From JAOPZW01 sp036555665 (GTDB lineage: Bacteria > Actinomycetota > Thermoleophilia > Solirubrobacterales > Solirubrobacteraceae): 15,306 nucleotides of DNA. Where the stretch lies: assembly GCA_036555665.1 (NCBI GenBank), contig DATBKW010000090.1, positions 1 through 15,306 on the forward strand, read 5' to 3'. This document shows positions 1 through 6,398 of the stretch, piece after piece (position 1 is the stretch's first letter; each line of letters opens with the position of its first letter). The position numbers and the translations under genes were made by a program. The notes under the pieces were generated by a model. It had not been told where the DNA came from. It saw nothing but the letters and a program-made list of their open reading frames with translations, and made no database searches.

Positions 1-5
1 GCGTC

Positions 6-890
6 TCAGGCGACCGCTCGCGGGCGCAGGCGACGCGCCAGGGTCAGCGCTTCGTCGGCGTCGTCGAAGCCGATCTCGACCTTGTAGCCCGTGCCGCGGG
101 GGCGGACGCGGACGTCGGTGCCGAGGGCCGCCGAGAGGGCATCGGCGATGCGCGTGCAGGCGGCCTCCTGGTCTGGGTGGACCGCCGCACGGCCGCGCGT
201 GGCGGCGCGAGATGGGGCGTTGGCCTCGCGGGCGCGGTGCTCGAGGACGCGGACCGACCAGCCGCCGTCGACGGCGGCGCGTGCCAGCCGACGGCGGTCG
301 GCGTGATCGTCAGCGAGCAGCAGCGCGCGGCCGTGGCCCTCGGTGAGCGAGCCATCCTCGACCAGGGCGAGCGCCTCGTCGGGGAGATCGAGCAGGCGCA
401 GGAGGTTCGAGACCGCCACGCGGCTGCGGCCGACGCGACGGCCGACCTCCTCGCGCGTGAGCCCGAGCTCCTCGACGAGCGCGGCGACGGCGCGTGCGGC
501 CTCGATCGGGTTGAGGTCCTCGCGCGCCATGTTCTCGATGAGCGCGACCTCGAGCGATTGCGCGTCGTCGCGCTGCTGGACGAGCGCCGGCAGGATCTCG
601 AGGCCCGCGAGCTTCGCGGCGCGCCAGCGCCGCTCGCCGGCGACGAGCTCGTAGGTGCCTCCTGCCCGTGGGCGCACCAGCACGGGCTGTACGACCCCGC
701 GCTCGCTGATCGACTCCGCGAGCGCCTGCAGCGCCTCTTCGTCGAAGCGCTTGCGCGGCTGGTCGGGATTGGGCGATACGAGCTCGACGGCCAGCTCGCG
801 CAGCTCCGCGCCGTCGCGCTCGCCGGCCTCGGACACCGACAGGATCGCCGCGAGACCGCGGCCCATGCCGCGACGCTGCGCCCCGCTCAT
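6..890 (-). CDS. parB: Chromosome partitioning protein ParB (Spo0J family)
   Basis: ParB is a CTP-dependent DNA clamp that loads at parS, spreads, and works with ParA to segregate the origin. The 294-aa protein has the usual N-terminal MGRGL motif (residues 9-13), the nucleotide-binding GERRWR box (85-90), the ENMAREDLNP box (119-128), and a helix-turn-helix for parS at about 144-166 (LTREEVGRRVGRSRVAVSN). A variable linker leads to a C-terminal dimerisation domain (about 235-294). The ATG at 890 is preceded by GGAGG (898-902, minus strand) with 7-nt spacing, which supports this start rather than the internal Met at residue 9. It lies 120 bp downstream of parA in the same direction; in many genomes this pair overlaps or nearly so. 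Family assignment is secure. Confidence 0.96.
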   Translation of the reverse strand: MSGAQRRGMGRGLAAILSVSEAGERDGAELRELAVELVSPNPDQPRKRFDEEALQALAESISERGVVQPVLVRPRAGGTYELVAGERRWRAAKLAGLEILPALVQQRDDAQSLEVALIENMAREDLNPIEAARAVAALVEELGLTREEVGRRVGRSRVAVSNLLRLLDLPDEALALVEDGSLTEGHGRALLLADDHADRRRLARAAVDGGWSVRVLEHRAREANAPSRAATRGRAAVHPDQEAACTRIADALSAALGTDVRVRPRGTGYKVEIGFDDADEALTLARRLRPRAVA

Positions 891-1010
891 GCGGACACCT
901 CCACGCTCCCGAGCGGCGTCGTGGCGCCACCCGGCAAGGACGCAGGGAGCGTGACGGGCATGGGCACGCGAGCGGCCGAGGACGCCGCCGGGCGGCGATC
1001 ACGGCGCCGC

Positions 1011-1769
1011 TCAGCCACGGGCGGCTACCTCCTTGGCCAACTCGAAATAGGCCTCCGCCCCGCTCGAACCCGGGTCGTGGTGGATCACGGGCCGCCCGAA
1101 GCTGGGCGCCTCGCCGACGCGCACGCTGCGCGGGATGACCGTGTCGAAGACGAGCTGCGGGAAGTGCTCGCGGACCTCGCGCTCGACGTCGCGCGCCAGC
1201 CGCGTGCGGCCGTCGTGCATCGTCAGCAGCATCCCTGCGACCGCCAGGCGCGGATTGAGCTCACGCTGGATCAGGCCGAGCGTGTCGAGCAGGCCGGCGA
1301 GACCCTCGAGCGCGTAGTACTCGGCCTGCACGGGCACGATCACGCGGTCGGCCGCCACGAGCGCGTTGACGGTGAGCGGGCCGAGCGACGGAGGGCAGTC
1401 CAGCAGCGTGTACGCGAACTGATCGCGCAGCGGAGCCAGCGCGGCGCGCAGCCGTTGCTCGGACCCCGCTTCGCGCGGCAGCTCGACGTTGGCACCCGCC
1501 AGATCCGGATGAGAAGGGAGCACCGAGAGGTTGTCGATGCTGCTTTCCACCCGCGCGGCCTCGGCGCTCGCGTCCCCGCAGAGCACGTCGTAGACGCTGG
1601 GTTCGAGGTCCTTGGGCAGGCCGAGGCCGACGGTGGCGTTGGCCTGCGGGTCGATGTCGACCAGGAGCGTCGCGTATCCCGCCTCGGCGATGCACGCGGC
1701 CACGTTCACCGCGGTGGTCGTCTTGCCGACGCCGCCCTTCTGATTCGCGATCGCGTACACCGTTCCCAT
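1011..1769 (-). CDS. parA: Chromosome partitioning ATPase ParA (Soj)
   Basis: ParA is a Walker-type ATPase that binds DNA non-specifically as an ATP dimer and drives movement of the ParB-parS complex. From the ATG at 1769 it is 252 aa. Visible motifs are the deviant Walker A KGGVGKTT with signature Lys11 and Lys16, the Walker A-prime DIDPQANAT, and a Walker B segment ending LLDCPPS. A TTG four codons upstream (1781) is an alternative start. Neither has a clear Shine-Dalgarno sequence, so the start is chosen on the usual position of the KGGVGKTT motif about 10 residues in. It follows rsmG after a 67-bp gap, long for this tightly packed string, so a promoter inside the end of rsmG is possible but not visible. 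Length is typical of chromosomal ParA. Confidence 0.95.
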   Translation of the reverse strand: MGTVYAIANQKGGVGKTTTAVNVAACIAEAGYATLLVDIDPQANATVGLGLPKDLEPSVYDVLCGDASAEAARVESSIDNLSVLPSHPDLAGANVELPREAGSEQRLRAALAPLRDQFAYTLLDCPPSLGPLTVNALVAADRVIVPVQAEYYALEGLAGLLDTLGLIQRELNPRLAVAGMLLTMHDGRTRLARDVEREVREHFPQLVFDTVIPRSVRVGEAPSFGRPVIHHDPGSSGAEAYFELAKEVAARG

Positions 1770-1836
1770 GGCGTCAAGCAAGCTAGCGACAGCACCGGTC
1801 GGAGGCTCTGGGCATTCGTTCGCCGCCGAAGCAGCT

Positions 1837-2562
1837 TCACCTTCTCCTTGAGGCTTGAATCGGTCGTTTGCGGGCCATTCCTGGTCGCCGCGGGTAGTCA
1901 GGCGGCGTTTGCCGCACCTTCCAGCTGAGGTAGAGATAGCGCTCGCGCGCGCCCGAGAAGGGCACGACGGGCGTGGCGACGGGCTCGCTCATGCCGAGAG
2001 CCTCCGCTGCCGCCGCGCCGTCCGCGATCTCGCCTGGCTCGACGCGCCCCTTCCACGCAACCAGGTGCCCCCCGACTTCCAGGAGCGGCGCCGCATACTC
2101 GACGAGCACGGGCAGGGAAGCAAGCGCCCGGGCGGTCACGAGATCGTGGGCGCCGAGTCCCGCCGGCCACGCCTCCGCCCGCGAACCGACGACCTCGACG
2201 TTGCGAAGGCCGAGCGACTCCGCGGCCCGCCCGATGAACGCGCATTTGCGCGCCACGCTCTCCACCAGGGCCACCCGCGCCTCCGGCAGCGCCACTGCGA
2301 GCACCAGCCCCGGAAAGCCTCCGCCAGAGCCGAGATCCGCGATCCGGCGCGCGGACCGAACCGCGTCCAACTCGAGCGCGACGAGCGAGTCCGCGATGTG
2401 GACGTCGACGGCCGCCGCGGGCGAGCGGACGCTCGTGATCGCGCTTGGCTCCGCGGCGACGAGTTCCAGAAGCATCCCAAGCTGCTCCACGGCTCCCGCG
2501 GGCAGTCCGTAACGAGACGCCAACTCGCCCAGCCGCGCGGCGACCTCGAAGGGCACCGTCAA
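1837..2562 (-). CDS. rsmG: 16S rRNA (guanine527-N7)-methyltransferase RsmG (GidB)
   Basis: RsmG methylates N7 of G527 in the 530 loop of 16S rRNA using S-adenosylmethionine. Loss of it in other bacteria gives low-level streptomycin resistance. The 241-aa product has the SAM-binding motif DLGSGGGFPG, the acidic strand end VALVES, and the C-terminal YPRRPGMARKRP segment typical of the family. The longest reading frame reaches 2658, inside jag, but the start is best placed at TTG 2560-2562 because GGAGG (2571-2575) lies 8 nt before it; the protein then begins (M)TVPFEVAARL. A GTG two codons later is less well spaced. The gene begins 16 nt after the jag stop, so it is very likely cotranscribed with it. 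Confidence 0.93.
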   Translation of the reverse strand: MTVPFEVAARLGELASRYGLPAGAVEQLGMLLELVAAEPSAITSVRSPAAAVDVHIADSLVALELDAVRSARRIADLGSGGGFPGLVLAVALPEARVALVESVARKCAFIGRAAESLGLRNVEVVGSRAEAWPAGLGAHDLVTARALASLPVLVEYAAPLLEVGGHLVAWKGRVEPGEIADGAAAAEALGMSEPVATPVVPFSGARERYLYLSWKVRQTPPDYPRRPGMARKRPIQASRRR

Positions 2563-2575
2563 TCGTGAAACCTCC
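2560..2575 (-). promoter_or_regulatory. Ribosome binding site deciding the rsmG TTG start
   Basis: Read on the minus strand, GGAGG (2575-2571) is followed by 8 nt and then TTG (2562-2560). This is the only good Shine-Dalgarno/start pair between the jag stop and the conserved RsmG N-terminus. The spacer contains GTTTCACG, identical to half of the parS consensus, but the other half is not conserved. Confidence 0.6.
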
Positions 2576-2578
2576 GCG

Positions 2579-3046
2579 CTAGGACACGAGCGGCGCGACG
2601 ACCAGGTGGCGATCAGGCTCGTCGCCCTCGCTGTAGGTCTCGACGTCGCCGCGACCACGCAGGTACTCGTGCACGAGCTTGCGCTCGCTCGCCGTCATGG
2701 CGTCCATCGCCACCGGCCGGCCGTACCGGCGCGCATCGTCGGCGGCGTGATCGGCGAGACGGTGCAGTGCCTCGGCCCGGCGGGCGCGATAGCCCTCGGC
2801 GTCGATGACGACGCGCAGGTCGCCTTCGTCGCCGGCGCCGCGGGCCAGCGCGATGCGGAAGGCGATGTGCTGCACAGCGTCGATGGTCTGGCCGTGGCGG
2901 CCGATGAACAGGCCCAGATCGTCGCCGTGGACCGTGCCGGTGACGACCTCGCCCTCGCTCTCGACCTCGATCGAGCCCTTGAGACCGAGGGCCGACACGA
3001 CCTCCTCGAGCACCTCGTGGACCGTCGCCTCCGCCACGTCGCTCAT
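2579..3046 (-). CDS. jag: Jag/KhpB-type RNA-binding protein (KH + R3H)
   Basis: Jag (KhpB, SpoIIIJ-associated) binds RNA and is encoded beside yidC in many bacteria; its partners affect cell elongation and sRNA biology in Gram-positives. The 155-aa protein begins MSDVAEATVHEVLEEVV. It has a KH-II domain with the loop GLFIGRHGQTIDAVQ (about residues 47-61), then an R3H domain in the last third with the Arg-x3-His pair in SERKLVH. The N-terminal Jag-N domain of Firmicutes is absent, which I recall as common in actinobacterial versions. Its ATG overlaps the yidC stop by one base (TGATG) and is preceded by GGGAGG at 8-nt spacing. The frame stays open upstream across yidC, but only this segment resembles a protein family. 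Confidence 0.92.
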   Translation of the reverse strand: MSDVAEATVHEVLEEVVSALGLKGSIEVESEGEVVTGTVHGDDLGLFIGRHGQTIDAVQHIAFRIALARGAGDEGDLRVVIDAEGYRARRAEALHRLADHAADDARRYGRPVAMDAMTASERKLVHEYLRGRGDVETYSEGDEPDRHLVVAPLVS

Positions 3047-3987
3047 CAGCGCCGCCTCCCCGTCTTCTTCTTGCGCCGCTGCCGGGGCGGCCGCGGCGGA
3101 GCCGTGGTCCGGCGCTCGGCCGGCGCGCTGTCGGCGCGCTCGCCGCCCTTCGCCTCGGCCTTGTCCGAGTCGTCGTCCTTCGCCTTGTCCGGTTTCTTGC
3201 GCACCGGATTCGCAGTCGCGGCGGCCGTGCCCGACGGCACGGGCGCGCCCCGCACGGGCAACCCGGCTGTTCGCCTGATCACGTACTGCTGGCCGACCGT
3301 CCAGAGGTTCGTCGTGATCCAGTACACGATCAGGCCGGCGGGGAAGTGGAGGATGAACGGCACGAACACGAACGGCAGCGCGATCATGATCATGCGCTGG
3401 TTGCGGTCCGCCGTGACCGACATCAGCACGCTGGACAGCAGCTGCGAGCCGACGTAGAGCACGAGCAGCACGACCAGGACTGCGCCCGTCGCCGCCGCGG
3501 TCAGGTCCGGGATGAACAGGAACCCCGCGCTGCCGGGATCGACCTGGTTGCAGGTCGTCGCCGTGACCGTCGTGTGGTTCTCGGCTGCGTACTGGACGAT
3601 GCCCGGGCAGATGTCCAGCTTCAGGTCCTTCCGCAGCATGTAGAACAGCGAGAAGAAGACCGGGAGCTGCAGCACCAGGGGAAGGCACGACCCGAACGGG
3701 TTGACCTTGTTCTCCTGGTAGAACTTCATCATCTCCTGATTCAGCCGCTGCTTGTCGTCCTTGTATTTCTCCTGCAGCTGCTTGATCTCGGGCGCGAGGC
3801 GCTGCAGCGCCTGCATCGACTTGAACTGCTTGAGCGTCAGCGGAATCAGGGCCGCGCGGACCACGATGGTCAGCGCGATGATCGAGAACCCCCACGAGAA
3901 GCCGACCGAGTCGTGGAAGAAGACCAGGATGCTGTCGAAGACATCGATCAGCGGCTGGACGATGTTGGCGATCGGGAGGGTGGTCAT
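3046..3987 (-). CDS. yidC: Membrane protein insertase YidC (Oxa1 family)
   Basis: YidC inserts and folds membrane proteins, alone or with SecYEG. The 313-aa protein is of the short Gram-positive/Oxa1 type without the large periplasmic domain. Hydrophobic segments lie at about residues 30-52, 102-118, 170-192 and 203-222. Arg44 in TIVVRAALIPLT is at the position of the conserved hydrophilic-groove arginine. The cytoplasmic hairpin (about 53-95, LKQFKSMQALQRLAPEIK) is followed by the signature NPFGSCLPLVLQLPVFFSLF (96-115). The last ~75 residues form a Lys/Arg/Pro-rich tail of the ribosome-contacting kind. The loop after TM2 holds two cysteines, Cys127 and Cys146. The start overlaps the yidD stop by 4 nt (ATGA) and the end overlaps jag by 1 nt. 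Confidence 0.95.
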   Translation of the reverse strand: MTTLPIANIVQPLIDVFDSILVFFHDSVGFSWGFSIIALTIVVRAALIPLTLKQFKSMQALQRLAPEIKQLQEKYKDDKQRLNQEMMKFYQENKVNPFGSCLPLVLQLPVFFSLFYMLRKDLKLDICPGIVQYAAENHTTVTATTCNQVDPGSAGFLFIPDLTAAATGAVLVVLLVLYVGSQLLSSVLMSVTADRNQRMIMIALPFVFVPFILHFPAGLIVYWITTNLWTVGQQYVIRRTAGLPVRGAPVPSGTAAATANPVRKKPDKAKDDDSDKAEAKGGERADSAPAERRTTAPPRPPRQRRKKKTGRRR

Positions 3988-4232
3988 CGGTTCGGTTCGC
4001 GGCGGCGGAACAGGCGCTGGGCCTCCACGGGATCAAAGCCGCCGTGGCTGAACGGGTTGCAGCGCAGCAATCGCCACGCCGCCAGCACCAGCCCCCGCAG
4101 TATGCCGTAGTCACGGATCGCCTGAACGGCATAGGCGGAGCAGGTCGGCTCGTACTTGCAGCGCCGCGGCAGCGCCGGCGAGACCACGCGCTGGTAGGCG
4201 ACGATCGGGGCCAGAACGAGGCGGCGCATCAC
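3984..4232 (-). CDS. yidD: Membrane protein insertion efficiency factor YidD
   Basis: YidD is a small membrane-associated protein that assists YidC-dependent insertion; its chemistry is not known. The 82-aa product has the full family signature: an amphipathic N-terminus (LVLAPIVAYQRVVSP), CKYEPTCSAYAVQAI, then LLRCNPFSHGGFDPV. Two starts are possible: GTG at 4232, overlapping the rnpA stop as GTGA, or ATG at 4229, overlapping it as TGATG. Both imply coupling to rnpA translation. The stop overlaps the yidC ATG by 4 nt. Position between rnpA and yidC is the canonical one. Confidence 0.94.
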   Translation of the reverse strand: MMRRLVLAPIVAYQRVVSPALPRRCKYEPTCSAYAVQAIRDYGILRGLVLAAWRLLRCNPFSHGGFDPVEAQRLFRRREPNR

Positions 4233-4636
4233 GGCTGACCGCCCTCCGCCCCCGACGCGGTCTTGTCGACGAGCTCGGCCAACTCGCGCCTGACGCCGTC
4301 GAGCCCGTCGCGCTCGGCCAACTCGCGCACCTCGGGGCGCGCGACGACGACCACGTCCTGATCGTCGGGCAGGCGCTCGGCCAGTGTGCCGAAGGCCTCG
4401 CGCAGCAGGCGCTTGACCTTGTTGCGCTCGACGGCGCCGCCGACCTTGCGCGAAACCGACACGCCCAGGCGCGTGCCGTCGGCCGGCTCACCGGCCGACG
4501 AGCGGGGGAAGCTGTAGAGCACCAGGAAGCGGTTGCCGACCGACCTGCCCTGGCGATACACGCGCTCGAACTCCGCGCTGCGCGAGAGGCGCCCGCGCTT
4601 CGGGCGCCGGGCGGGCGGTCGCGGCAAGCGCTCCAC
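4229..4636 (-). CDS. rnpA: Ribonuclease P protein component
   Basis: RnpA is the protein subunit of RNase P and helps the catalytic RNA bind pre-tRNA 5' leaders. The 135-aa protein has the family start region (RGRLSRSAEFERVYRQGRS, about residues 14-32) and the basic helix GGAVERNKVKRLLREAF, where RNK replaces the classical RNR at a position where Lys is tolerated. The N-terminal ~13 residues are Pro/Arg-rich. The C-terminal ~20 residues are a non-conserved tail. The GTG start at 4634-4636 lies 5 nt after the rpmH stop with no clear Shine-Dalgarno sequence, so rnpA is probably coupled to rpmH. Confidence 0.94.
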   Translation of the reverse strand: MERLPRPPARRPKRGRLSRSAEFERVYRQGRSVGNRFLVLYSFPRSSAGEPADGTRLGVSVSRKVGGAVERNKVKRLLREAFGTLAERLPDDQDVVVVARPEVRELAERDGLDGVRRELAELVDKTASGAEGGQP

Positions 4637-4641
4637 CGCGG

Positions 4642-4776
4642 TCAGACGGTCAGCCGCTTGCGCCCCTTCGCCCGCCGGCGCTTGAGCGTGAGGCGGCCGG
4701 CGCGCGTACGCATGCGGGCGCGGAACCCGTGGGTGCGGGCGCGCTTGCGCTTCTTGGGCTGATAGGTGCGCTTCAT
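4642..4776 (-). CDS. rpmH: 50S ribosomal protein L34
   Basis: L34 is a small, very basic protein of the large ribosomal subunit. The 44-aa product (MKRTYQPKKRKR start, THGFRARMRTRAGR core, GRKRLTV end) is a full-length, unambiguous L34. The frame stays open upstream to 4914, but the conserved Met fixes the start at 4776. It is the first gene of the leftward string and diverges from dnaA across 263 bp. No good Shine-Dalgarno sequence precedes the ATG. Confidence 0.97.
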   Translation of the reverse strand: MKRTYQPKKRKRARTHGFRARMRTRAGRLTLKRRRAKGRKRLTV

Positions 4777-4807
4777 GGCAGACGAAGTGGTCGATGACCG
4801 GCGCGCC

Positions 4808-4813
4808 AGTCTA
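4808..4813 (-). promoter_or_regulatory. Possible -10 element for rpmH
   Basis: On the minus strand TAGACT (4813-4808) fits the TANNNT pattern and would give a leader of about 25 nt before the rpmH ATG. No convincing -35 hexamer lies at the right distance, so this is weak. Confidence 0.25.
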
Positions 4814-4836
4814 GCGCGCGCGGGCCGTCGACATCC

Positions 4837-4869
4837 CGGTCCACACCTCATGCACAGGCCTGTGCATTG
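4837..4869. promoter_or_regulatory. Cluster of three DnaA-box-like 9-mers
   Basis: Compared with TT(A/G)TNCACA, CGGTCCACA (4837-4845, plus) matches 7 of 9, TCATGCACA (4848-4856, plus) 8 of 9, and TGTGCATTG (4861-4869, minus, read CAATGCACA) 7 of 9. The latter two form the arms of the palindrome at 4850-4867. Matches are imperfect, so binding is inferred from position and from similar motifs on the other side of dnaA. Confidence 0.45.
4850..4867. repeat. 18-bp perfect palindrome
   Basis: ATGCACAGGCCTGTGCAT is a perfect inverted repeat with no spacer. The bases just outside (4849 and 4868) do not pair, so the element is sharply bounded. It carries a TGTGCAT element on each strand and lies about 80 bp upstream of the putative dnaA -10. 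It could be a head-to-head DnaA site or an operator for a dimeric regulator. Confidence 0.8.
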
Positions 4870-4880
4870 CCCTCGGACGG

Positions 4881-4897
4881 TTTTGTTCGCGATTTGC
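4881..4897 (+). promoter_or_regulatory. Upstream element shared with gyrB
   Basis: TTTTG (4881-4885) is followed two bases later by CGCGATTTGC (4888-4897). Nearly the same string, with one intervening base, lies upstream of gyrB (10964-10979). A partial copy, CGATTTGC, lies at 4991-4998 in the dnaA leader. I noticed no other CGATTTGC in the window. A regulator site is an inference. Confidence 0.4.
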
Positions 4898-4922
4898 GAC
4901 GTGCGCCCGTCCACCCCCTCGA

Positions 4923-4957
4923 GGCCCGGTCTCGGGCCCGCGACCCGTTGCTATAGT
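4923..4957 (+). promoter_or_regulatory. Putative dnaA promoter
   Basis: TGCTATAGT (4949-4957) is an extended -10 (TGN then TATAGT). The expected -35 position contains no TTGACA-like hexamer but overlaps a 6-bp-arm inverted repeat, GGCCCG (4923-4928) and CGGGCC (4933-4938), with a 4-nt loop. Transcription would start near 4964, giving a leader of about 75 nt to the chosen GTG start. Confidence 0.5.
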
Positions 4958-5039
4958 CGCCGCGCCGGTCGCCCCCGGGCGGCCTCCTCTCGATTTGCCC
5001 CGCCGGACGCTACCTGCCGAGGAGCCGACCGTCCCTGCC

Positions 5040-6398
5040 GTGACCGAAGACCCCGAGCACATCTGGAGCGCCGTTGAGGACGAACTGCGCCAGACGGTCC
5101 CGGCGGACATCTATGACATCTGGCTGGCCCCGCTGCGCGCCGTCGCCATCGAGGGCGACGTGCTGGTCGTCGAGGCGCCGCACGAGGTCAGGGCCTGGGT
5201 CGCCGAGCGCTTCGCGCGCGTCCTTCAGGTCGGCGCGGCCGCCGTCCTCGGCCCCGAGGTCACGGTCGACGTCCGCGGCGCCGCGACGCCCGGACGTGCA
5301 CGTGGCCATAAGGCCGACCGTGCGGGTGCGGGCGACCTTCCCGACGACGGTCTGAACCCGAAGTTCACCTTCGAGCAGTTCGTGATGGGCGATGCCAACC
5401 GCTTCGCCCACGCCGCGGCGCTCACCGTCGCCGAGCTCCCCGGCCAGGCCTACAACCCGCTCTTCATCTACGGGCCACCCGGCGTGGGCAAGACCCACCT
5501 GCTGCATTCGATCGGCAACTACGTGCTCGCCTACGGCGGCGGGCTGTCGGTGCGCTACACGACCGTCGAGACCTTCACCAACGAGTTCCTTGCCGCGCTG
5601 CATCGCAACGACATGCACCGCTTCAAGGGCCGCTACCGCCACGCGGACGTCCTGCTCATCGACGACGTCCAGTTCCTCGCATCCAAGGCCAAGACCGAAG
5701 AGGAGTTCTTCCACACCTTCAACACGCTGCACGACACCGGCAGCCAGCTGGTCCTCACGTCCGACCGCCTGCCGGGCGACCTCGGAGCGCTCGAGGATCG
5801 CCTGCGCGAGCGATTCGAGGCCGGCCTGGTCACGGCCATCGCTCCGCCCGACCTCCCGACCCGCCTCGCCGTCCTGCGCAAGCGCGCCCAGCACGACGGC
5901 GTTGAGTTGGCCGACGACGGCGTCCTCGACCTCCTGGCCGAGCGCGCCCCCCACAACGTCCGCGCGCTCGAGGGCGCGCTCATCCGCGTCGTCGCCTTCG
6001 CCTCGCTGACCTCCCGGCCCATCACGACCGCGCTCGCCGGCGAGGTGCTCCGCGACCTCTACCCGGCATCAGCCTCCCGCGCGACCGAGCGCCTGACCGT
6101 CGAGCAGATCCAGGACATCACCGCCGAGGCCTTCGGCCTCACCCGCGGCGACCTTCTCTCCCACAACCGCGCCGCACGGTTCGCCTGGCCGCGACAACTC
6201 GCCATGTACCTCGCGCGCGAGCACACCGCCGAGACGCTGCCGGCCATCGGCAGAAGCTTCGGCGGCCGCAACCACACGACCGTTCTGCACGCATGCCGCC
6301 GCACAGCGGCCCGCCTCGCCGAGGACCCCGACGCCTTGGAGGTCGTTCGGGGCCTGACCGAACGACTGACCGCAAGCGGATCCCTCCGCCATGACTGA
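5040..6398 (+). CDS. dnaA: Chromosomal replication initiator protein DnaA
   Basis: DnaA binds DnaA boxes at oriC, unwinds the origin and helps load the helicase. From GTG 5040 it is 452 aa. Domain I starts with EHIWSAVEDELRQ; domain II is a short linker (about residues 80-100); domain III is an AAA+ core with Walker A GPPGVGKT (Lys151) and Walker B LLIDDVQF (Asp208, Asp209); domain IV binds DNA. The DNA-binding signature reads IGRSFGGRNHTTVLHAC, with Asn411 where most DnaA proteins have Asp (E. coli Asp433). A TTG at 4995 in frame would add 15 residues but lacks a ribosome site and family support. The GTG has GAGGAG about 15 nt upstream, rather far, so the start is not certain. Transcription probably comes from the extended -10 at 4949. 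Confidence 0.96.
   Translation: MTEDPEHIWSAVEDELRQTVPADIYDIWLAPLRAVAIEGDVLVVEAPHEVRAWVAERFARVLQVGAAAVLGPEVTVDVRGAATPGRARGHKADRAGAGDLPDDGLNPKFTFEQFVMGDANRFAHAAALTVAELPGQAYNPLFIYGPPGVGKTHLLHSIGNYVLAYGGGLSVRYTTVETFTNEFLAALHRNDMHRFKGRYRHADVLLIDDVQFLASKAKTEEEFFHTFNTLHDTGSQLVLTSDRLPGDLGALEDRLRERFEAGLVTAIAPPDLPTRLAVLRKRAQHDGVELADDGVLDLLAERAPHNVRALEGALIRVVAFASLTSRPITTALAGEVLRDLYPASASRATERLTVEQIQDITAEAFGLTRGDLLSHNRAARFAWPRQLAMYLAREHTAETLPAIGRSFGGRNHTTVLHACRRTAARLAEDPDALEVVRGLTERLTASGSLRHD

Larger units (their letters stand above)
4777..5039. other. rpmH-dnaA intergenic region, candidate oriC part 1
   Basis: This 263-bp divergent region lies at the classical origin position. It holds three DnaA-box-like 9-mers (4837-4845, 4848-4856, 4861-4869), an 18-bp perfect palindrome, an AT-richer patch at 4879-4897, and the putative dnaA promoter with an extended -10 at 4949-4957. 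No open frame in it resembles a protein. The region is only locally AT-rich, so it may be a box cluster while unwinding happens elsewhere, for example at 6473-6513. Origin function is inferred from gene order and motifs. Confidence 0.55.

Noticed and set aside
177..1928. 583-codon open frame on the plus strand
   Set aside because: It is a shadow of parB and parA: low-complexity Arg/Ala/Glu-rich text without family resemblance, while the opposite strand encodes two clear proteins.
2557..2572. Possible parS site at the start of rsmG
   Set aside because: Only half of the 16-bp parS consensus (GTTTCACG on the minus strand) is present, about 10 of 16 positions overall, and the string lies between ribosome site and start codon. 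No full parS was found in the window.
3046..4132. Upstream in-frame extension of jag through yidC
   Set aside because: The translation is an out-of-frame reading of yidC and yidD. The Jag family start, ribosome site and overlap with the yidC stop place the real start at 3046.
5281..5300. CACGTG cores in dnaA (near 5295) and gyrB (near 11563) as parS
   Set aside because: The flanks do not match TGTTTCACGTGAAACA beyond the 6-bp core, and both lie within coding sequence.
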